Part shown: piece after piece, positions 52,787 to 62,208 of the stretch
How positions within the stretch are numbered: the first letter of the stretch is position 1
Layout: each line of letters opens with the position of its first letter
Assembly (NCBI GenBank): GCA_012841015.1
Contig: DUVN01000010.1
Coordinates: forward strand, 1-64,000
DNA: 64,000 nucleotides
Reading direction: 5' to 3'
Origin: Clostridiaceae bacterium
GTDB taxonomy: Bacteria > Bacillota > Clostridia > Saccharofermentanales > DTU023
The notes under the pieces: generated by a model
Told to the model about the DNA's origin: nothing
What the model saw: only the letters and a program-made list of their open reading frames with translations
Databases searched by the model: none
Position numbers and translations under genes: made by a program

Positions 52787-54409
52787 TTAAGTCTCTACAG
52801 CCGGTTTCATATGGTCGGTACGCCCTGTTAGGCGGTCACCAACATTTCTTAAATCGACACCCATGATGAGGAGTACGTCGCCCGGCTCAATGATTCGGCG
52901 CAAGTGCTCCTCAAGTGCTTCATTCGTCGGATAAAATTCTGCTTGGCCGCCTAATTCATTGATGCGATCACAAATATCCTTTGAGCTGATCGTCGTATCT
53001 CGTTCACGATCATCGTAGATTTCTGACATCATAATGGGGCGAACGTCCAACATTGAATCAACAAAATCATCGAAAAAACCGCGGACACGACTGTGTGTTA
53101 ACGGCTGAAAGCAGATCCAGAGGCGTTTCGCCGGCAGGTGACGTGCTGCTTCAATCGTGACGCGTACGGCAGAAGGGTGATGTGCGTAATCGACGATGAC
53201 TTCTGCACCGTTGAAGTAGCCCGCTCTTGTGAATCGTCCTTCAGCTCCGCGAAAAGATTGGAGAGCTTTCTTTGCTGCCGCCGGTGTACTGCCTGCTAAG
53301 TCGGCAGCGACGATGGCGCCCATCGCGTTCTGAATGTTGAATTCGCCCGGAACGGTTAGTGTGATATCGGTGTAAAAGACTCCTTGTCTGTAGATATCGC
53401 AGCAAGGCTCGCCGCGATTATTGTAATGAAGACCTGAATAATAGTAGTCGGGTCTTCGACCTTGGCGGTTTGTTTCATTCTCCTCGCCGAACCAGATGAG
53501 TTCGAGCTCGTCAAGATGACCAGGGCGTACCACCTCGACGATGTCGAGCATCGTGTTGACATCGTCATCGTAAGTCGGCAGAGCGAGGACGGAGCCGGCA
53601 GGTTGAAGTGCGACAAATCTCGCAAAAGCGTCGATCAATTCGTCGTGTGTCTTGTAACAATCGATATGATCGTGAACGAGATTCAAAATGACGGTCGCCG
53701 TACCAGTGTAGTGATAGAAGCCGCGTTTGAATTCACACGCTTCAGAAAGTAAGAGTTCGCGTTGTCTCGTATGGCTGAGTCGAACCGTTGTCTTAAATTC
53801 GATCAATTCGGCGCCGAGATGTACTGTCGGATCCATTCCTGATGCCATCATGATCAGAGCGCACATCGCTGTACAAGTCGACTTTCCATTTGTCCCGCTG
53901 ATGTTGATCACACGATCGAATAATCGGTTCATCGCACCTAGAAAGATCGACCGCTCGACACAGGGGATACCGAGCTCAGCTGCGCGTAATCGCTCGGGGT
54001 TGTCATCGAAGACAGCTTTTGAAAAGACGACGAGATCAGGAGATGTACAGTCGATTGAATCAGCCGTATGGCGGTAAACAATTGGAATTCCAAGACTCTC
54101 CAAATAGGACGTTCTCGCATTTGGATGTGGATCGGAGCCAAAGCACGTGACGCCTTCATGGTTGGCGAACTCAGCTAAACCGCACATGCTGATGCCACCG
54201 ATGCCGACAAAGAAAATTGTCTTTCCAGGCGCGATCTGTGCCGCTATTGTCTCGAAATCGACAGCAGCCTGTCCCGTGATGGAAGCCATAACATCTTCCG
54301 ATGTTTGTCTAACAGCGCGATCAGAAAAACGAGGAAGTGCCACTCTGAGGGGGCTTGATGCCGTCTTTGACCGTTCAGCATTATTATTGTTTTGTATTTC
54401 TATCGTCAT
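52787..54409 (-). CDS. murC: UDP-N-acetylmuramate-L-alanine ligase MurC
   Basis: A Mur ligase of about 540 residues that adds the first L-Ala to UDP-MurNAc. The Rossmann-like start 'FFVGIGGISMCGLAEF' is at about 65-80, ATP loop 'ISGTNGKSTCTA' at about 170-181, and 'EACEFKRGFYHY' plus 'DYAHHPSAVRVTI' further on. MurC is usually about 450-460 residues; this one has about 60 extra at the N-terminus rich in Asn, Ser and Arg. I chose the ATG at 54409, with AGGA about 9 nt upstream; a longer frame begins 29 codons earlier. It is on the opposite strand, convergent with the MarR gene. Confidence 0.85.
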   Translation of the reverse strand: MTIEIQNNNNAERSKTASSPLRVALPRFSDRAVRQTSEDVMASITGQAAVDFETIAAQIAPGKTIFFVGIGGISMCGLAEFANHEGVTCFGSDPHPNARTSYLESLGIPIVYRHTADSIDCTSPDLVVFSKAVFDDNPERLRAAELGIPCVERSIFLGAMNRLFDRVINISGTNGKSTCTAMCALIMMASGMDPTVHLGAELIEFKTTVRLSHTRQRELLLSEACEFKRGFYHYTGTATVILNLVHDHIDCYKTHDELIDAFARFVALQPAGSVLALPTYDDDVNTMLDIVEVVRPGHLDELELIWFGEENETNRQGRRPDYYYSGLHYNNRGEPCCDIYRQGVFYTDITLTVPGEFNIQNAMGAIVAADLAGSTPAAAKKALQSFRGAEGRFTRAGYFNGAEVIVDYAHHPSAVRVTIEAARHLPAKRLWICFQPLTHSRVRGFFDDFVDSMLDVRPIMMSEIYDDRERDTTISSKDICDRINELGGQAEFYPTNEALEEHLRRIIEPGDVLLIMGVDLRNVGDRLTGRTDHMKPAVET

Positions 54410-54581
54410 GGTTAGAATCCTATTCTTTTCGCCCAGATTAGATGCTGTCGAGATTAATGATGCTTGACTGCATACAATCGGTATTTTACCATGCACGAGC
54501 GAGAGGTGAAAGGTTACAAGGTATACTTAAGTTCTCAGCCCTGCCAGTGTCACGGTAAATCCTCAATCTTGATTTTCGCAC

Positions 54582-54610
54582 TTGCATACTCGAAAATCAT
54601 GTTGTATACT
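54582..54610 (+). promoter_or_regulatory. promoter of the S10-spc ribosomal operon
   Basis: TTGCAT (54582-54587) and TATACT (54605-54610) with the ideal 17-bp spacer, about 258 nt before rpsJ. No competing promoter of this quality lies between it and rpsJ. Confidence 0.65.
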
Positions 54611-54667
54611 TCTCCATGCGTCTTTTTCGCATGACTTGTCGTGCGCTCAAGATAACGATGACGGTGG

Positions 54668-54824
54668 AGATTGCTTACCGGTTTGCTGCAATCTGTAAGG
54701 TCACTTCACTTGAGTAGCCTGAACACGATTTCGGGCGCAGAATCCCTGAGCAGTAGGGCTCCCAGCGTTTGCATCGCGAGATGTTCGTCTGGGATTTCAA
54801 TTGGTAAAGAATGATACGCCCGAA
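54668..54824 (+). promoter_or_regulatory. structured leader RNA of the S10 operon
   Basis: An outer stem TTCGGGCG (54730-54737)/CGCCCGAA (54817-54824) closes a domain with two inner hairpins: CCCT...AGGG near 54744-54758, and CCCAG...CTGGG near 54761-54793, topped by CATC-GCGA-GATG. A separate stem AGATTGC/GCAATCT precedes it. Such folding fits an autoregulatory site for a ribosomal protein, commonly L4 in enteric S10 leaders. The protein and mechanism here are unknown. Confidence 0.5.
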
Positions 54825-54867
54825 CCAATAGTGATTCTGAATGCAGATCATAGGAGGAATGTTAGGA

Positions 54868-55179
54868 ATGGCAATTAATCAAAAAATCAGAATTCGCCTC
54901 AAAGCGTTTGACAGCCGCATTCTCGATGACAGTGCCCGTCGCATTGTCAACACGGCGGAGAGAACTGGTGCAAGTGTATCGGGTCCGATCCCGCTTCCGA
55001 CAGAGAAGGAGATCATCACCATTTTGCGTTCGCCTCATAAACACAAGGATTCGCGCGAACAATTTGAGATACGTACGCACAAGCGTCTGATTGACATTCT
55101 TGCTCCGACGTCGAAGACGGTCGAGTCACTCATGCGCCTCGAAATGCCCGCCGGCGTCAACATCGAAATTAAATTGTAA
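54868..55179 (+). CDS. rpsJ: 30S ribosomal protein S10
   Basis: A 103-residue S10: '[43 protein letters not shown]' in pattern, then the 'THKRLIDIL' end. I chose the ATG at 54868 (MAINQK), 10 nt after AGGAGG; earlier ATGs sit too close to that site. First gene of the S10 operon. Confidence 0.97.
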   Translation: MAINQKIRIRLKAFDSRILDDSARRIVNTAERTGASVSGPIPLPTEKEIITILRSPHKHKDSREQFEIRTHKRLIDILAPTSKTVESLMRLEMPAGVNIEIKL

Positions 55180-55244
55180 ACCCGCACTCACGGGTCAATG
55201 TTTGCCTTTCAAAGATGCAAACCAATAACTCAGGAGGTTATAAC

Positions 55245-55874
55245 ATGGCAAAGTTCATGCTCGGTCGAAAAGCCGGGATGACACAGGTTTTTGACGAAAA
55301 TGGGTCGGTCATCCCCGTGACTGTCATCGCCTGCGGCCCCGTGACTGTTTTGCAGAATAAAACAGTCGAAATAGACGGCTACAGCGCAGTGCGCGTCGGC
55401 TATGAAGAAACAAAAAAAGGTAACCGCCCTCATCGTGGGCAGTTTGAAAAAATTGGCGTCAAGCCCATGCGCATCATTCGTGAGTTTCGTTCTGATGATG
55501 AGTACGAACCGGGGCAGGTCATCCCTGTTAACGAGATGTTTGAAGCGGGTGATGCTGTTGACGTGTCCGGAACATCGAAAGGTAAGGGGTATGCTGGAGC
55601 GATTCGCCGACACGGCATGGCGCGCGGACCTGAGTCGCATGGTTCGAAATACCACCGCAAAGCAGGTCCTATGAGTTCAGCTGCTACACCGGCAAGAGTC
55701 TTCAAGGGTAACAAACTACCGGGCCAGCTCGGATACAAGCGCGTGACCGTTCAGAATCTCTCTGTCATCCAGGTCGATGGCGAGAGACATTTCCTTGTTG
55801 TCAAGGGCGCTGTGCCGGGACCGAAAGGTGGGCTCCTCGAAATCCGATCGACTGTCAAGACGAAGAAAAAGTAG
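55245..55874 (+). CDS. rplC: 50S ribosomal protein L3
   Basis: A 209-residue L3: 'MLGRKAGMTQVFDENGSVIPVTVI' start, 'RRHGMARGPESHGSKYHRKAGPMS' loop with the Gln/His-rich core, normal length. The start at 55245 is 6 nt after AGGAGG. One of the first assembly proteins of the large subunit. Confidence 0.97.
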   Translation: MAKFMLGRKAGMTQVFDENGSVIPVTVIACGPVTVLQNKTVEIDGYSAVRVGYEETKKGNRPHRGQFEKIGVKPMRIIREFRSDDEYEPGQVIPVNEMFEAGDAVDVSGTSKGKGYAGAIRRHGMARGPESHGSKYHRKAGPMSSAATPARVFKGNKLPGQLGYKRVTVQNLSVIQVDGERHFLVVKGAVPGPKGGLLEIRSTVKTKKK

Positions 55875-55887
55875 GGGGGAGATACGT

Positions 55888-56511
55888 ATGCAACTTGATG
55901 TTTATAACATGAAAGGCGAAGTCGTCGATAAGATCGAATTGTCTGACGATATTTTTGCTATTGAGCCGAACGAAGATGCACTCCATCGCGTTTCGGTCGC
56001 TCAACAGGCGAACAAACGCCACGGCACACATAAAGTAAAAGATCGAAGTGAAGTCAGAGGAGGCGGACGTAAGCCGTTCCGTCAAAAGGGTACAGGCCGT
56101 GCACGTCAAGGTTCGTCCAGATCGCCAAAACACGTCGGTGGCGGTGTCGTTTTCGGCCCTACGCCGCGTTGTTATCGCGTGAGACTTCCTAAAAAGCTTC
56201 GCCGGTTGGCGCTCTTCTCTGCGTTATCGGTTAAAGCGCATCGTGAGAAGATCATCGTTCTCGATGATTTGACGATTGAAAATGGAAAGACACGTGAGAT
56301 GGTTGAAGTCCTGAAAAACTTAGGTGTTGACTCGACTTCGCTTATCGTCACGACAGGCAGAAACGATCACGTCATTCGTTCGGCGCGTAATCTTCAGGGT
56401 GTTAAGACGGCCCCTGTCAACGCGCTTTCAGTGCTCGATCTGCTCAAGTACGATCGCTTGATTGCGACGCGTGAAGCACTTGAATCATTCCAGGAGGTTT
56501 ATGCGTCATGA
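55888..56511 (+). CDS. rplD: 50S ribosomal protein L4
   Basis: A 207-residue L4 with the tunnel loop 'RSEVRGGGRKPFRQKGTGRARQGSSRSPKHVGGGVVFGP' in pattern (about 46-84). The ATG at 55888 follows GGGGGGAGAT. L4 of E. coli represses its own S10 operon, so it is the first candidate for binding the leader upstream. It overlaps rplW by 4 nt. Confidence 0.96.
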   Translation: MQLDVYNMKGEVVDKIELSDDIFAIEPNEDALHRVSVAQQANKRHGTHKVKDRSEVRGGGRKPFRQKGTGRARQGSSRSPKHVGGGVVFGPTPRCYRVRLPKKLRRLALFSALSVKAHREKIIVLDDLTIENGKTREMVEVLKNLGVDSTSLIVTTGRNDHVIRSARNLQGVKTAPVNALSVLDLLKYDRLIATREALESFQEVYAS

Positions 56512-56861
56512 AAAACCCGCAAGACATCATTCTGAAGCCGATCATTACCGAACAGAGCATGGAAGAGACCATGTATGGAAAATATACGTTTGTTGTAGCG
56601 AAGAATGCTACGAAAACTGAAATAAGGAAAGCCTGTGAAGACATGTTTGACGTCAAGGTGCTGAAAGTTAACACGATGCACCTACAGGGTAAAATGCGTC
56701 GCATGGGCAAAACGAAAGGTCGCACGGCATCGTGGAAAAAGGCCGTCATTACGATCGATCTCGATCCACAACCGGAAGAGTACATTCTTCCTGGTGGAAA
56801 AGTTGAGACAAAGTCGAAACGCTATAAGACCGAGATCACGGAATTCGGATTTGGCCAGTAA
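56508..56861 (+). CDS. rplW: 50S ribosomal protein L23
   Basis: A 117-residue L23 ('DIILKPIITEQSMEETMYGKYTFVVAKNATKTEIRKACEDMFDVKV' in pattern). Slightly longer than many because of an extended C-terminus after 'EEYILPGGKVETK'. It lines the exit tunnel end and docks trigger factor and SRP. Starts with ATGA overlap to rplD. Confidence 0.95.
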   Translation: MKNPQDIILKPIITEQSMEETMYGKYTFVVAKNATKTEIRKACEDMFDVKVLKVNTMHLQGKMRRMGKTKGRTASWKKAVITIDLDPQPEEYILPGGKVETKSKRYKTEITEFGFGQ

Positions 56862-56892
56862 GCCGACCGCGTGAGAAAGTAAGGAGATATCT

Positions 56893-57729
56893 ATGGCAAC
56901 AAAAGGCTATCGCCCAACTTCGCCCGCAAGAAGGCAGATGACAGGTACGGATTTTTCTGCTTTGACCAAGAAAGCACCTGAAAAGAGCCTTCTCTCGACG
57001 AAGAAGAAGCATAGCGGCCGTAACCACTACGGGCGCATCACAGTTCGCCATCGCGGTGGCGGAAATCGTCAGAAGTACCGCATCATCGACTGGAAACGTA
57101 ACAAGACCGATATTCCAGCAAAAGTCATTGCACTCGAATACGATCCTAATCGTACGGCGTTTATTGCGCTGATCGTATACGAAGATGGCGAGAAGAGTTA
57201 CATCATCGCTCCGCATAATCTCAAAGTTGGTGATACGGTGATCTCCGGCAAGGATGTCGACATCGTCGTAGGTAATTGCCTGCCTTTGTCTTCAATTCCT
57301 GTCGGTACACAGATTCACAACGTTGAGTTGAATCCCGGTCATGGCGGTCAGCTCGTCCGCTCGGCGGGAACATCGGCACAATTACTTGCAAAAGAAGGTC
57401 GCTATGCGACGATCCGCATGCCATCCGGTGAAGTTCGCCTCGTGTTGCAGAATTGCCGTGCCGTGATCGGCGTTGTGAGCAATCCCGAGAATGAGATCAA
57501 AAAAATAGGCAAAGCTGGGCGTAAACGCCATTTAGGTCGTCGTCCGCACGTGCGTGGATCAGCGATGAACCCGGTCGACCACCCGCACGGCGGTGGTGAA
57601 GGTAAGGCGCCTATTGGTCTTCCGAGTCCGATGACTCCGTGGGGAAAGCCGAATCATGGTTACCGTACACGCAAACGCAACAAGTCGACTGATCGTCTGA
57701 TCGTCAGGCGTCGTCGTAAGAAGAGATAA
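56893..57729 (+). CDS. rplB: 50S ribosomal protein L2
   Basis: A 278-residue L2, normal length. Features: '[24 protein letters not shown]' near the start, and '[22 protein letters not shown]' (about 220-241), whose His is near the peptidyl-transferase centre. AAGGAGAT precedes the ATG. Confidence 0.97.
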   Translation: MATKGYRPTSPARRQMTGTDFSALTKKAPEKSLLSTKKKHSGRNHYGRITVRHRGGGNRQKYRIIDWKRNKTDIPAKVIALEYDPNRTAFIALIVYEDGEKSYIIAPHNLKVGDTVISGKDVDIVVGNCLPLSSIPVGTQIHNVELNPGHGGQLVRSAGTSAQLLAKEGRYATIRMPSGEVRLVLQNCRAVIGVVSNPENEIKKIGKAGRKRHLGRRPHVRGSAMNPVDHPHGGGEGKAPIGLPSPMTPWGKPNHGYRTRKRNKSTDRLIVRRRRKKR

Positions 57730-57745
57730 GGATGGAGGAGACATC

Positions 57746-58027
57746 ATGAGTCGTTCCGCAAAAAAAGGGTTTTATGTTGATGAGAGGCTTTTAAAGCGCA
57801 TCAATGAGCTGAATGAGAGAAATGAGCATCGCGTGCTGAGAACATGGTCCCGTGCCTCCACCATTTTCCCCGAGATGGTGGGGCATACCATTGCTGTGCA
57901 TGACGGTCGCAAACACGTTCCTGTCTATATAACGGAAGAGATGGTCGGTCACAAGCTCGGTGAATTCGCGCCTACAAGGACGTTCCGGGGTCATGCGGGT
58001 TCCGAGAAACGTGCTCGGAGAAGATAA
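57746..58027 (+). CDS. rpsS: 30S ribosomal protein S19
   Basis: A 93-residue S19: '[19 protein letters not shown]', '[30 protein letters not shown]' and '[16 protein letters not shown]' in pattern. Normal length. GGAGGAGACATC precedes the ATG. It lies in the small-subunit head and contacts the A-site tRNA. Confidence 0.97.
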   Translation: MSRSAKKGFYVDERLLKRINELNERNEHRVLRTWSRASTIFPEMVGHTIAVHDGRKHVPVYITEEMVGHKLGEFAPTRTFRGHAGSEKRARRR

Positions 58028-58049
58028 GAAGGGACCGGGAGGAGAGATT

Positions 58050-58535
58050 GTGGCTAAGAAAGTAATGAGTAAATCGGAGCTTCAGGAACGCCGCGAGGAG
58101 ATCATCGCGGAGTATAGTAAGCCAACTCGCAAAAGTGCAAAGAGACGCACGTTGACAAAGAAGGAACGTAAAATCCTAGGTATCGGTCGCGATGAGGGCA
58201 AGGCGACGTTGAGGCACCTTCGGATGAATGCTTTCAAGGTCAATGCTTTGATCAAACAGATCAAAGGTAAAAGCCTTGAGGAAGCTTATGCTGTCCTACT
58301 CTATACGCCTCATGGCGCGTCGCAACCGCTAACGAAGCTTCTAAAATCTGCAGAAGCGAACGCAGTGAATAACAATGGGATGAACGCTGAAGATTTGTAC
58401 GTCGCTGATTTGTATGCGATGCAGGGTCCGACGTTGAAGCGTATTCGTCCACGTGCGAGAGGACAGGCGAATTGGATTCTGAAACGCACGTGTCACGTCC
58501 ACGTCGTACTGAGAGAAAGGGAGCAGGAGGTCTAG
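58050..58535 (+). CDS. rplV: 50S ribosomal protein L22 with N-terminal extension
   Basis: A 161-residue L22 (typical 110-120). The core starts near residue 50 ('[42 protein letters not shown]') and ends with the extended hairpin loop '[32 protein letters not shown]' that lines the exit tunnel. The first 49 residues are an extra, highly basic arm ('[19 protein letters not shown]'). The usual APRK(A/V)R motif is replaced by MNAFKVN. I chose the GTG at 58050, 5 nt after GGAGGAGA; the ATG at 58065 is the alternative. Either way the extension is real, as the frame is tightly fitted between rpsS and rpsC. Confidence 0.93.
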   Translation: MAKKVMSKSELQERREEIIAEYSKPTRKSAKRRTLTKKERKILGIGRDEGKATLRHLRMNAFKVNALIKQIKGKSLEEAYAVLLYTPHGASQPLTKLLKSAEANAVNNNGMNAEDLYVADLYAMQGPTLKRIRPRARGQANWILKRTCHVHVVLREREQEV

Positions 58536-58536
58536 T

Positions 58537-59220
58537 ATGGGTCAGAAAGTAAATCCGCACGGTCTGCGCGTCGGAGTCATTAAGGATTGGGATTCTCGTT
58601 GGTACGCCGATAAGAACAATTTTGCCCGTTACCTCGTTGAGGATAAAAAAATCCGCGATTACATCAAAAAGCTGACTGACCGCGCCGGCGTCTCGCGCAT
58701 TGAGATTGAACGCCTAGGCGACGACAAGACGACAATTACAATTACGACAGGAAAACCCGGTATCATCATCGGTCGCGGTGGCTCGGAAATCGAGAAATTG
58801 AAGAAGAAACTAACGTCGAAATTTGGCAGGACGTTCTTTATCAATGTAAAAGAAGTACGTAATGTTGATATCGAGGCGCAGCTTGTCGCGGAGAGTATAG
58901 CTAAACAGCTCGAGGAGCGCGTCTCTTTCCGCCGTGCCATGAAGCAAGCGATTAGTCGCGCGATGAAAAACGGCGCACGCGGTATCAAAACGATGGTATC
59001 CGGTCGTTTGGGAGGCGCTGAGATCGCGCGTTTTGAACAGTATCGCGAGGGGTCGATTCCTCTTCACACGCTCAGAGCAGATATTGATTACGGATTTGCC
59101 GAAGCGAAAACGTCCTATGGACAGCTCGGCGTTAAAGTTTGGATTTATAAAGGCGAAGTTCTCACTGTGAAGAGCATCGCACAGGAACGTAAGGAGGCGA
59201 CACGAGATGTTAATGCCTAA
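58537..59220 (+). CDS. rpsC: 30S ribosomal protein S3
   Basis: A 227-residue S3 with '[26 protein letters not shown]' start, KH motif '[16 protein letters not shown]' (about 74-89) and '[32 protein letters not shown]' in pattern. Normal length. It starts 1 nt after rplV and overlaps rplP by 14 nt. Confidence 0.97.
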   Translation: MGQKVNPHGLRVGVIKDWDSRWYADKNNFARYLVEDKKIRDYIKKLTDRAGVSRIEIERLGDDKTTITITTGKPGIIIGRGGSEIEKLKKKLTSKFGRTFFINVKEVRNVDIEAQLVAESIAKQLEERVSFRRAMKQAISRAMKNGARGIKTMVSGRLGGAEIARFEQYREGSIPLHTLRADIDYGFAEAKTSYGQLGVKVWIYKGEVLTVKSIAQERKEATRDVNA

Positions 59221-59755
59221 ACGCGTCAAGCGCAGAAAGCAGCACCGTGGGCGCATGAAAGGTAAAGCGACTCGCGGGAATAAAGTGACATACGGCCAGT
59301 ACGGTTTGCAAGCGATGGAACCTGGATGGATCACGGGAAATCAGATCGAGGCTGCCCGTATCGCTATCAATCGTTATTTTAGGCGTGGCGGAACGGTGTG
59401 GATCAAGATTTTCCCCGATAAACCAGTTTCTAAGAAACCGGCCGAAACACGCATGGGTAAGGGTAAGGGTTCACCCGATTATTGGGTCGCCGTCGTTAAG
59501 CCTGGACGCGTTCTCTTTGAGGTCGCAGGCGTCACGGAGAGGCAGGCGCGTGAAGCACTTCGACTCGCCAGCCACAAGCTCCCGATAAAGGTTCGTTTTG
59601 TCGAGAGTGAACGTAAATTCTCAGAAGAGGAACTTGCGAAATTCTCAGAAGTTCAGGTTCTTGATATACCTGAAGAGTTCCTGTCGGACGCTGAACTTGA
59701 AGAAATGGGTGTTGAAGCGGACGGTATCGCTATAGAAGCTGCGTCGGAGTCATAG
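59207..59755 (+). CDS. rplP: 50S ribosomal protein L16 with acidic C-terminal extension
   Basis: A 182-residue L16 (usual 137-147). The core has '[21 protein letters not shown]', '[21 protein letters not shown]', '[34 protein letters not shown]' and '[16 protein letters not shown]' in pattern. The last 43 residues are an additional Glu-rich segment (from '[10 protein letters not shown]'). The start overlaps rpsC by 14 nt, with AAGGAGG upstream. Confidence 0.95.
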   Translation: MLMPKRVKRRKQHRGRMKGKATRGNKVTYGQYGLQAMEPGWITGNQIEAARIAINRYFRRGGTVWIKIFPDKPVSKKPAETRMGKGKGSPDYWVAVVKPGRVLFEVAGVTERQAREALRLASHKLPIKVRFVESERKFSEEELAKFSEVQVLDIPEEFLSDAELEEMGVEADGIAIEAASES

Positions 59756-59766
59756 GAGGTTTGAAA

Positions 59767-59967
59767 ATGAAGGCAAGTGAACTACGTCAAAAGAATCAAG
59801 CTGAACTTGAAAATGAACTTCGCGAACTGAAGGCTGAACTTTTCAAGCTTCGTTTTCAACACGTCACGAATCAGCTCGCGAATCCAATGGAGCTGAAGCG
59901 CGTGAAACGCGATATTGCCCGCGTTAAGACGGTGATGCGCCAGCGAGAACTCGGCCAAGTCATCTGA
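59767..59967 (+). CDS. rpmC: 50S ribosomal protein L29
   Basis: A 66-residue two-helix L29: '[31 protein letters not shown]' and '[23 protein letters not shown]' in pattern. The ATG at 59767 is 5 nt after AGGAGG. Docking site for trigger factor and SRP together with L23. Confidence 0.96.
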   Translation: MKASELRQKNQAELENELRELKAELFKLRFQHVTNQLANPMELKRVKRDIARVKTVMRQRELGQVI

Positions 59968-59984
59968 AGTTAGGGGGAAAGTAA

Positions 59985-60242
59985 ATGAGCGATCGCAATC
60001 GTAGAAAACAGCGCGTTGGTATCGTCGTCAGCGACAAGATGGACAAGACCATCGTCGTCTCCGTAACGGAGCACATACGCCACCCGCTTTACAAGAAATA
60101 CATTAGACGTACAGTCAAAATGAAAGCTCACGATGAGCACAACGAATGCGGTATCGGTGACCGCGTTCGTCTGATGGAGACGAGACCTTTGAGTCGCCAT
60201 AAACATTGGCGCCTCGTTGAAGTGATCGAGAAAGCAAGATAA
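59985..60242 (+). CDS. rpsQ: 30S ribosomal protein S17
   Basis: An 85-residue S17 with the OB-fold signature '[42 protein letters not shown]' in pattern and '[28 protein letters not shown]' end. Normal length. Preceded by a GGGGGAAAG ribosome binding site. Confidence 0.96.
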   Translation: MSDRNRRKQRVGIVVSDKMDKTIVVSVTEHIRHPLYKKYIRRTVKMKAHDEHNECGIGDRVRLMETRPLSRHKHWRLVEVIEKAR

Positions 60243-60269
60243 CTCGGTGGAGTTTTGGAGGAAGGGTCA

Positions 60270-60638
60270 ATGATTCAAGTACAATCAAGGCTTAAATCAG
60301 CCGACAACACCGGCGCTAGGAAATTGATGTGTATTCGCGTGTTGGGTGGGACAGGTCGACGCTATGCTAATATCGGCGATGTGATCGTCTGTTCTGTCAA
60401 AGAAGCCGCTCCAGGCGGCACTGTAAAGAAAGGCGATGTCGTCAAAGCTGTCGTTGTCCGCACGAAATCGGGCATCCACCGTAAAGACGGAACCGTTATT
60501 CGTTTCGATGAGAACGCGGCCGTTATTCTTAAGGATGATGGGAACCCGCAGGGGACACGTATTTTCGGTCCTATCGCGCGTGAGTTGCGTGAGAAGAATT
60601 ACATGAGAATTCTTTCGCTGGCGCCCGAGGTGCTGTGA
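60270..60638 (+). CDS. rplN: 50S ribosomal protein L14
   Basis: A 122-residue L14, exactly the usual length: '[27 protein letters not shown]' start and '[28 protein letters not shown]' end. I chose the ATG at 60270, after TTGGAGGAAGGG, over a start five codons earlier. Confidence 0.97.
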   Translation: MIQVQSRLKSADNTGARKLMCIRVLGGTGRRYANIGDVIVCSVKEAAPGGTVKKGDVVKAVVVRTKSGIHRKDGTVIRFDENAAVILKDDGNPQGTRIFGPIARELREKNYMRILSLAPEVL

Positions 60639-60649
60639 GGAGGAGAAGG

Positions 60650-61000
60650 ATGTCACGCAATAAAATACATGTAAAAAAAGACGACCAAGTCTATGTGTTG
60701 ACAGGGAAGGATGCTGGCAAAACGGGCAAGATTATTGCTGCTTTCCCGGCGACGGGTCGTGTGATCGTGGAGGGCGTTAACATCGCCACACGTCACGTCA
60801 AACCGAGGTCCCAGTATCAGCAAGGTGGCCTCATCCGTCAGGAGATGCCAATTGACGCGTCGAACGTGATGCTCGTTTGCCAGAAGTGCAAGCGTCCGTC
60901 AAAAACAGGCAGGAAATTCTTGGAAAATGGCGATAAAGTGCGCTACTGCAAAGCGTGTGATGCGACCATTTCTGTGATTAAGAAAGGTAAGAAGGGATAA
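60650..61000 (+). CDS. rplX: 50S ribosomal protein L24
   Basis: A 116-residue L24 with the KOW motif '[34 protein letters not shown]' and a zinc-ribbon-like end: CQKC (about 77-80) and CKAC (about 99-102), '[11 protein letters not shown]'. The ATG at 60650 follows GAGGAGAAGG. Assembly initiator of the large subunit. Confidence 0.96.
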   Translation: MSRNKIHVKKDDQVYVLTGKDAGKTGKIIAAFPATGRVIVEGVNIATRHVKPRSQYQQGGLIRQEMPIDASNVMLVCQKCKRPSKTGRKFLENGDKVRYCKACDATISVIKKGKKG

Positions 61001-61003
61001 CGC

Positions 61004-61543
61004 ATGAACAGATTACGTGATAAATATACCGATGAAGTTCGCGATGCCCTGATGAAAGAATTCGGATACAGCTCGGTGATGCAGGTACCGCGGCTCGAGA
61101 AAATCGTTCTTAACATGGGCATCGGCAACGTACGCGAAAACCCGAAGGCTGTCGATTCAGCAGTCCGCGATCTCACGACGATCGCAGGCCAAAAAGCGAT
61201 CGTGACGTATGCCCGTAAATCGGTAGCAAACTTCAGATTGAGGGAAGGTATGCCAAACGGTGTTAAGGTAACGATTCGAGGGGATCGTATGTACCATTTT
61301 CTCGATAAGTTGATCAGTATCGCGCTCCCGCGTGTCCGCGATTTTCGCGGCGTCAATCCGAACTCATTTGACGGTCGCGGTAATTATTCGCTTGGTGCTC
61401 GCGAACAGCTGATCTTTCCCGAAGTGGACTACGATAGCATTGATAAAATAAGCGGACTCGACATCACGATTGTTACGACGGCTAAAACGGACGAAGAAGG
61501 CATGGCGCTTCTGAGAGCACTCGGCATGCCGTTCCGTAGATAG
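61004..61543 (+). CDS. rplE: 50S ribosomal protein L5
   Basis: A 179-residue L5: '[32 protein letters not shown]', '[26 protein letters not shown]' and '[32 protein letters not shown]' in pattern. Normal length. It binds 5S rRNA. It starts 3 nt past rplX; the GG-rich rplX end supplies the ribosome binding site. Confidence 0.97.
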   Translation: MNRLRDKYTDEVRDALMKEFGYSSVMQVPRLEKIVLNMGIGNVRENPKAVDSAVRDLTTIAGQKAIVTYARKSVANFRLREGMPNGVKVTIRGDRMYHFLDKLISIALPRVRDFRGVNPNSFDGRGNYSLGAREQLIFPEVDYDSIDKISGLDITIVTTAKTDEEGMALLRALGMPFRR

Positions 61544-61552
61544 GGGGAAACC

Positions 61553-61738
61553 ATGGCAAAAAAATCTCAGGTTGTGAAAGCACAGCGCGAACCGAAATAT
61601 AGTACACGCCAGAAGAATCGCTGTCAGTTGTGCGGTCGCCCGAGAGCGTTCCTTCGCAAGTTCGGCGTCTGTCGTCTTTGTTTTCGTGAACTCGCTTATA
61701 AGGGACAGATCCCCGGCGTTCGTAAAGCCAGTTGGTAA
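61553..61738 (+). CDS. rpsN: 30S ribosomal protein S14, type Z
   Basis: A 61-residue zinc-binding S14: CQLC (about 24-27) and CRLC (about 40-43) make the zinc site, '[33 protein letters not shown]' is the standard end. The short zinc form is typical of Bacillota. A GGGGGAAACC ribosome binding site precedes it. Confidence 0.97.
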   Translation: MAKKSQVVKAQREPKYSTRQKNRCQLCGRPRAFLRKFGVCRLCFRELAYKGQIPGVRKASW

Positions 61739-61750
61739 GGAGGGCTAGTT

Positions 61751-62146
61751 ATGCAAGTTACTGATCCGATCGCGGACATGCTCACCCGCATTCGCAATGC
61801 CGGAAAAGCCGGCAAACTGACTTGTGAGATGCCTGCTTCGAACATGAAGCGTGCCATCGCGGATATCTTGGTCGATGAGGGATACATCGAAAAGGTCGGT
61901 TACCGCGATGACGGCAAGCAAGGTATTTTAAACTTGACGTTGAAGTATTATGGCAATAAGCCTGTCATTACAGGCATTAAGAGAATATCAAAGCCAGGAC
62001 TGCGCGTATACGCTGATGTGGAACATCTGCCACGCGTACAAAATGGCCTCGGTATCGCGATCATCTCGACTTCAAAGGGCGTGATGACCGATAAGATCGC
62101 TCGTCGTAGTCGAATCGGCGGCGAGGTGCTAGCGTTTGTCTGGTAG
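61751..62146 (+). CDS. rpsH: 30S ribosomal protein S8
   Basis: A 131-residue S8: '[42 protein letters not shown]' start and '[31 protein letters not shown]' end in pattern. Normal length. S8 of E. coli is the autoregulator of the spc operon. A hairpin encloses its stop codon. Confidence 0.97.
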   Translation: MQVTDPIADMLTRIRNAGKAGKLTCEMPASNMKRAIADILVDEGYIEKVGYRDDGKQGILNLTLKYYGNKPVITGIKRISKPGLRVYADVEHLPRVQNGLGIAIISTSKGVMTDKIARRSRIGGEVLAFVW

Positions 62147-62158
62147 ACCAAGCGCTAG
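62129..62158 (+). promoter_or_regulatory. hairpin across the rpsH stop codon
   Basis: CTAGCGTTTG (62129-62138) and CAAGCGCTAG (62149-62158) pair over 10 bp with one G-U. The loop TCTGGTAGAC contains the TAG stop of rpsH. It sits at the start of a 62-nt gap, the widest between genes of the spc part, and may act in mRNA processing, stability or protein binding. No T tract follows. Confidence 0.5.
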
Positions 62159-62208
62159 CCACTCTGAAAAGGGCGAATGCCCTCAATCTTAAGAGCAGGA
62201 GGAAAATC

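Noticed and set aside
54730-54824. Metabolite riboswitch
   Set aside because: Nothing in it resembles a known riboswitch core, and the downstream operon is ribosomal; a protein-binding leader is more likely.
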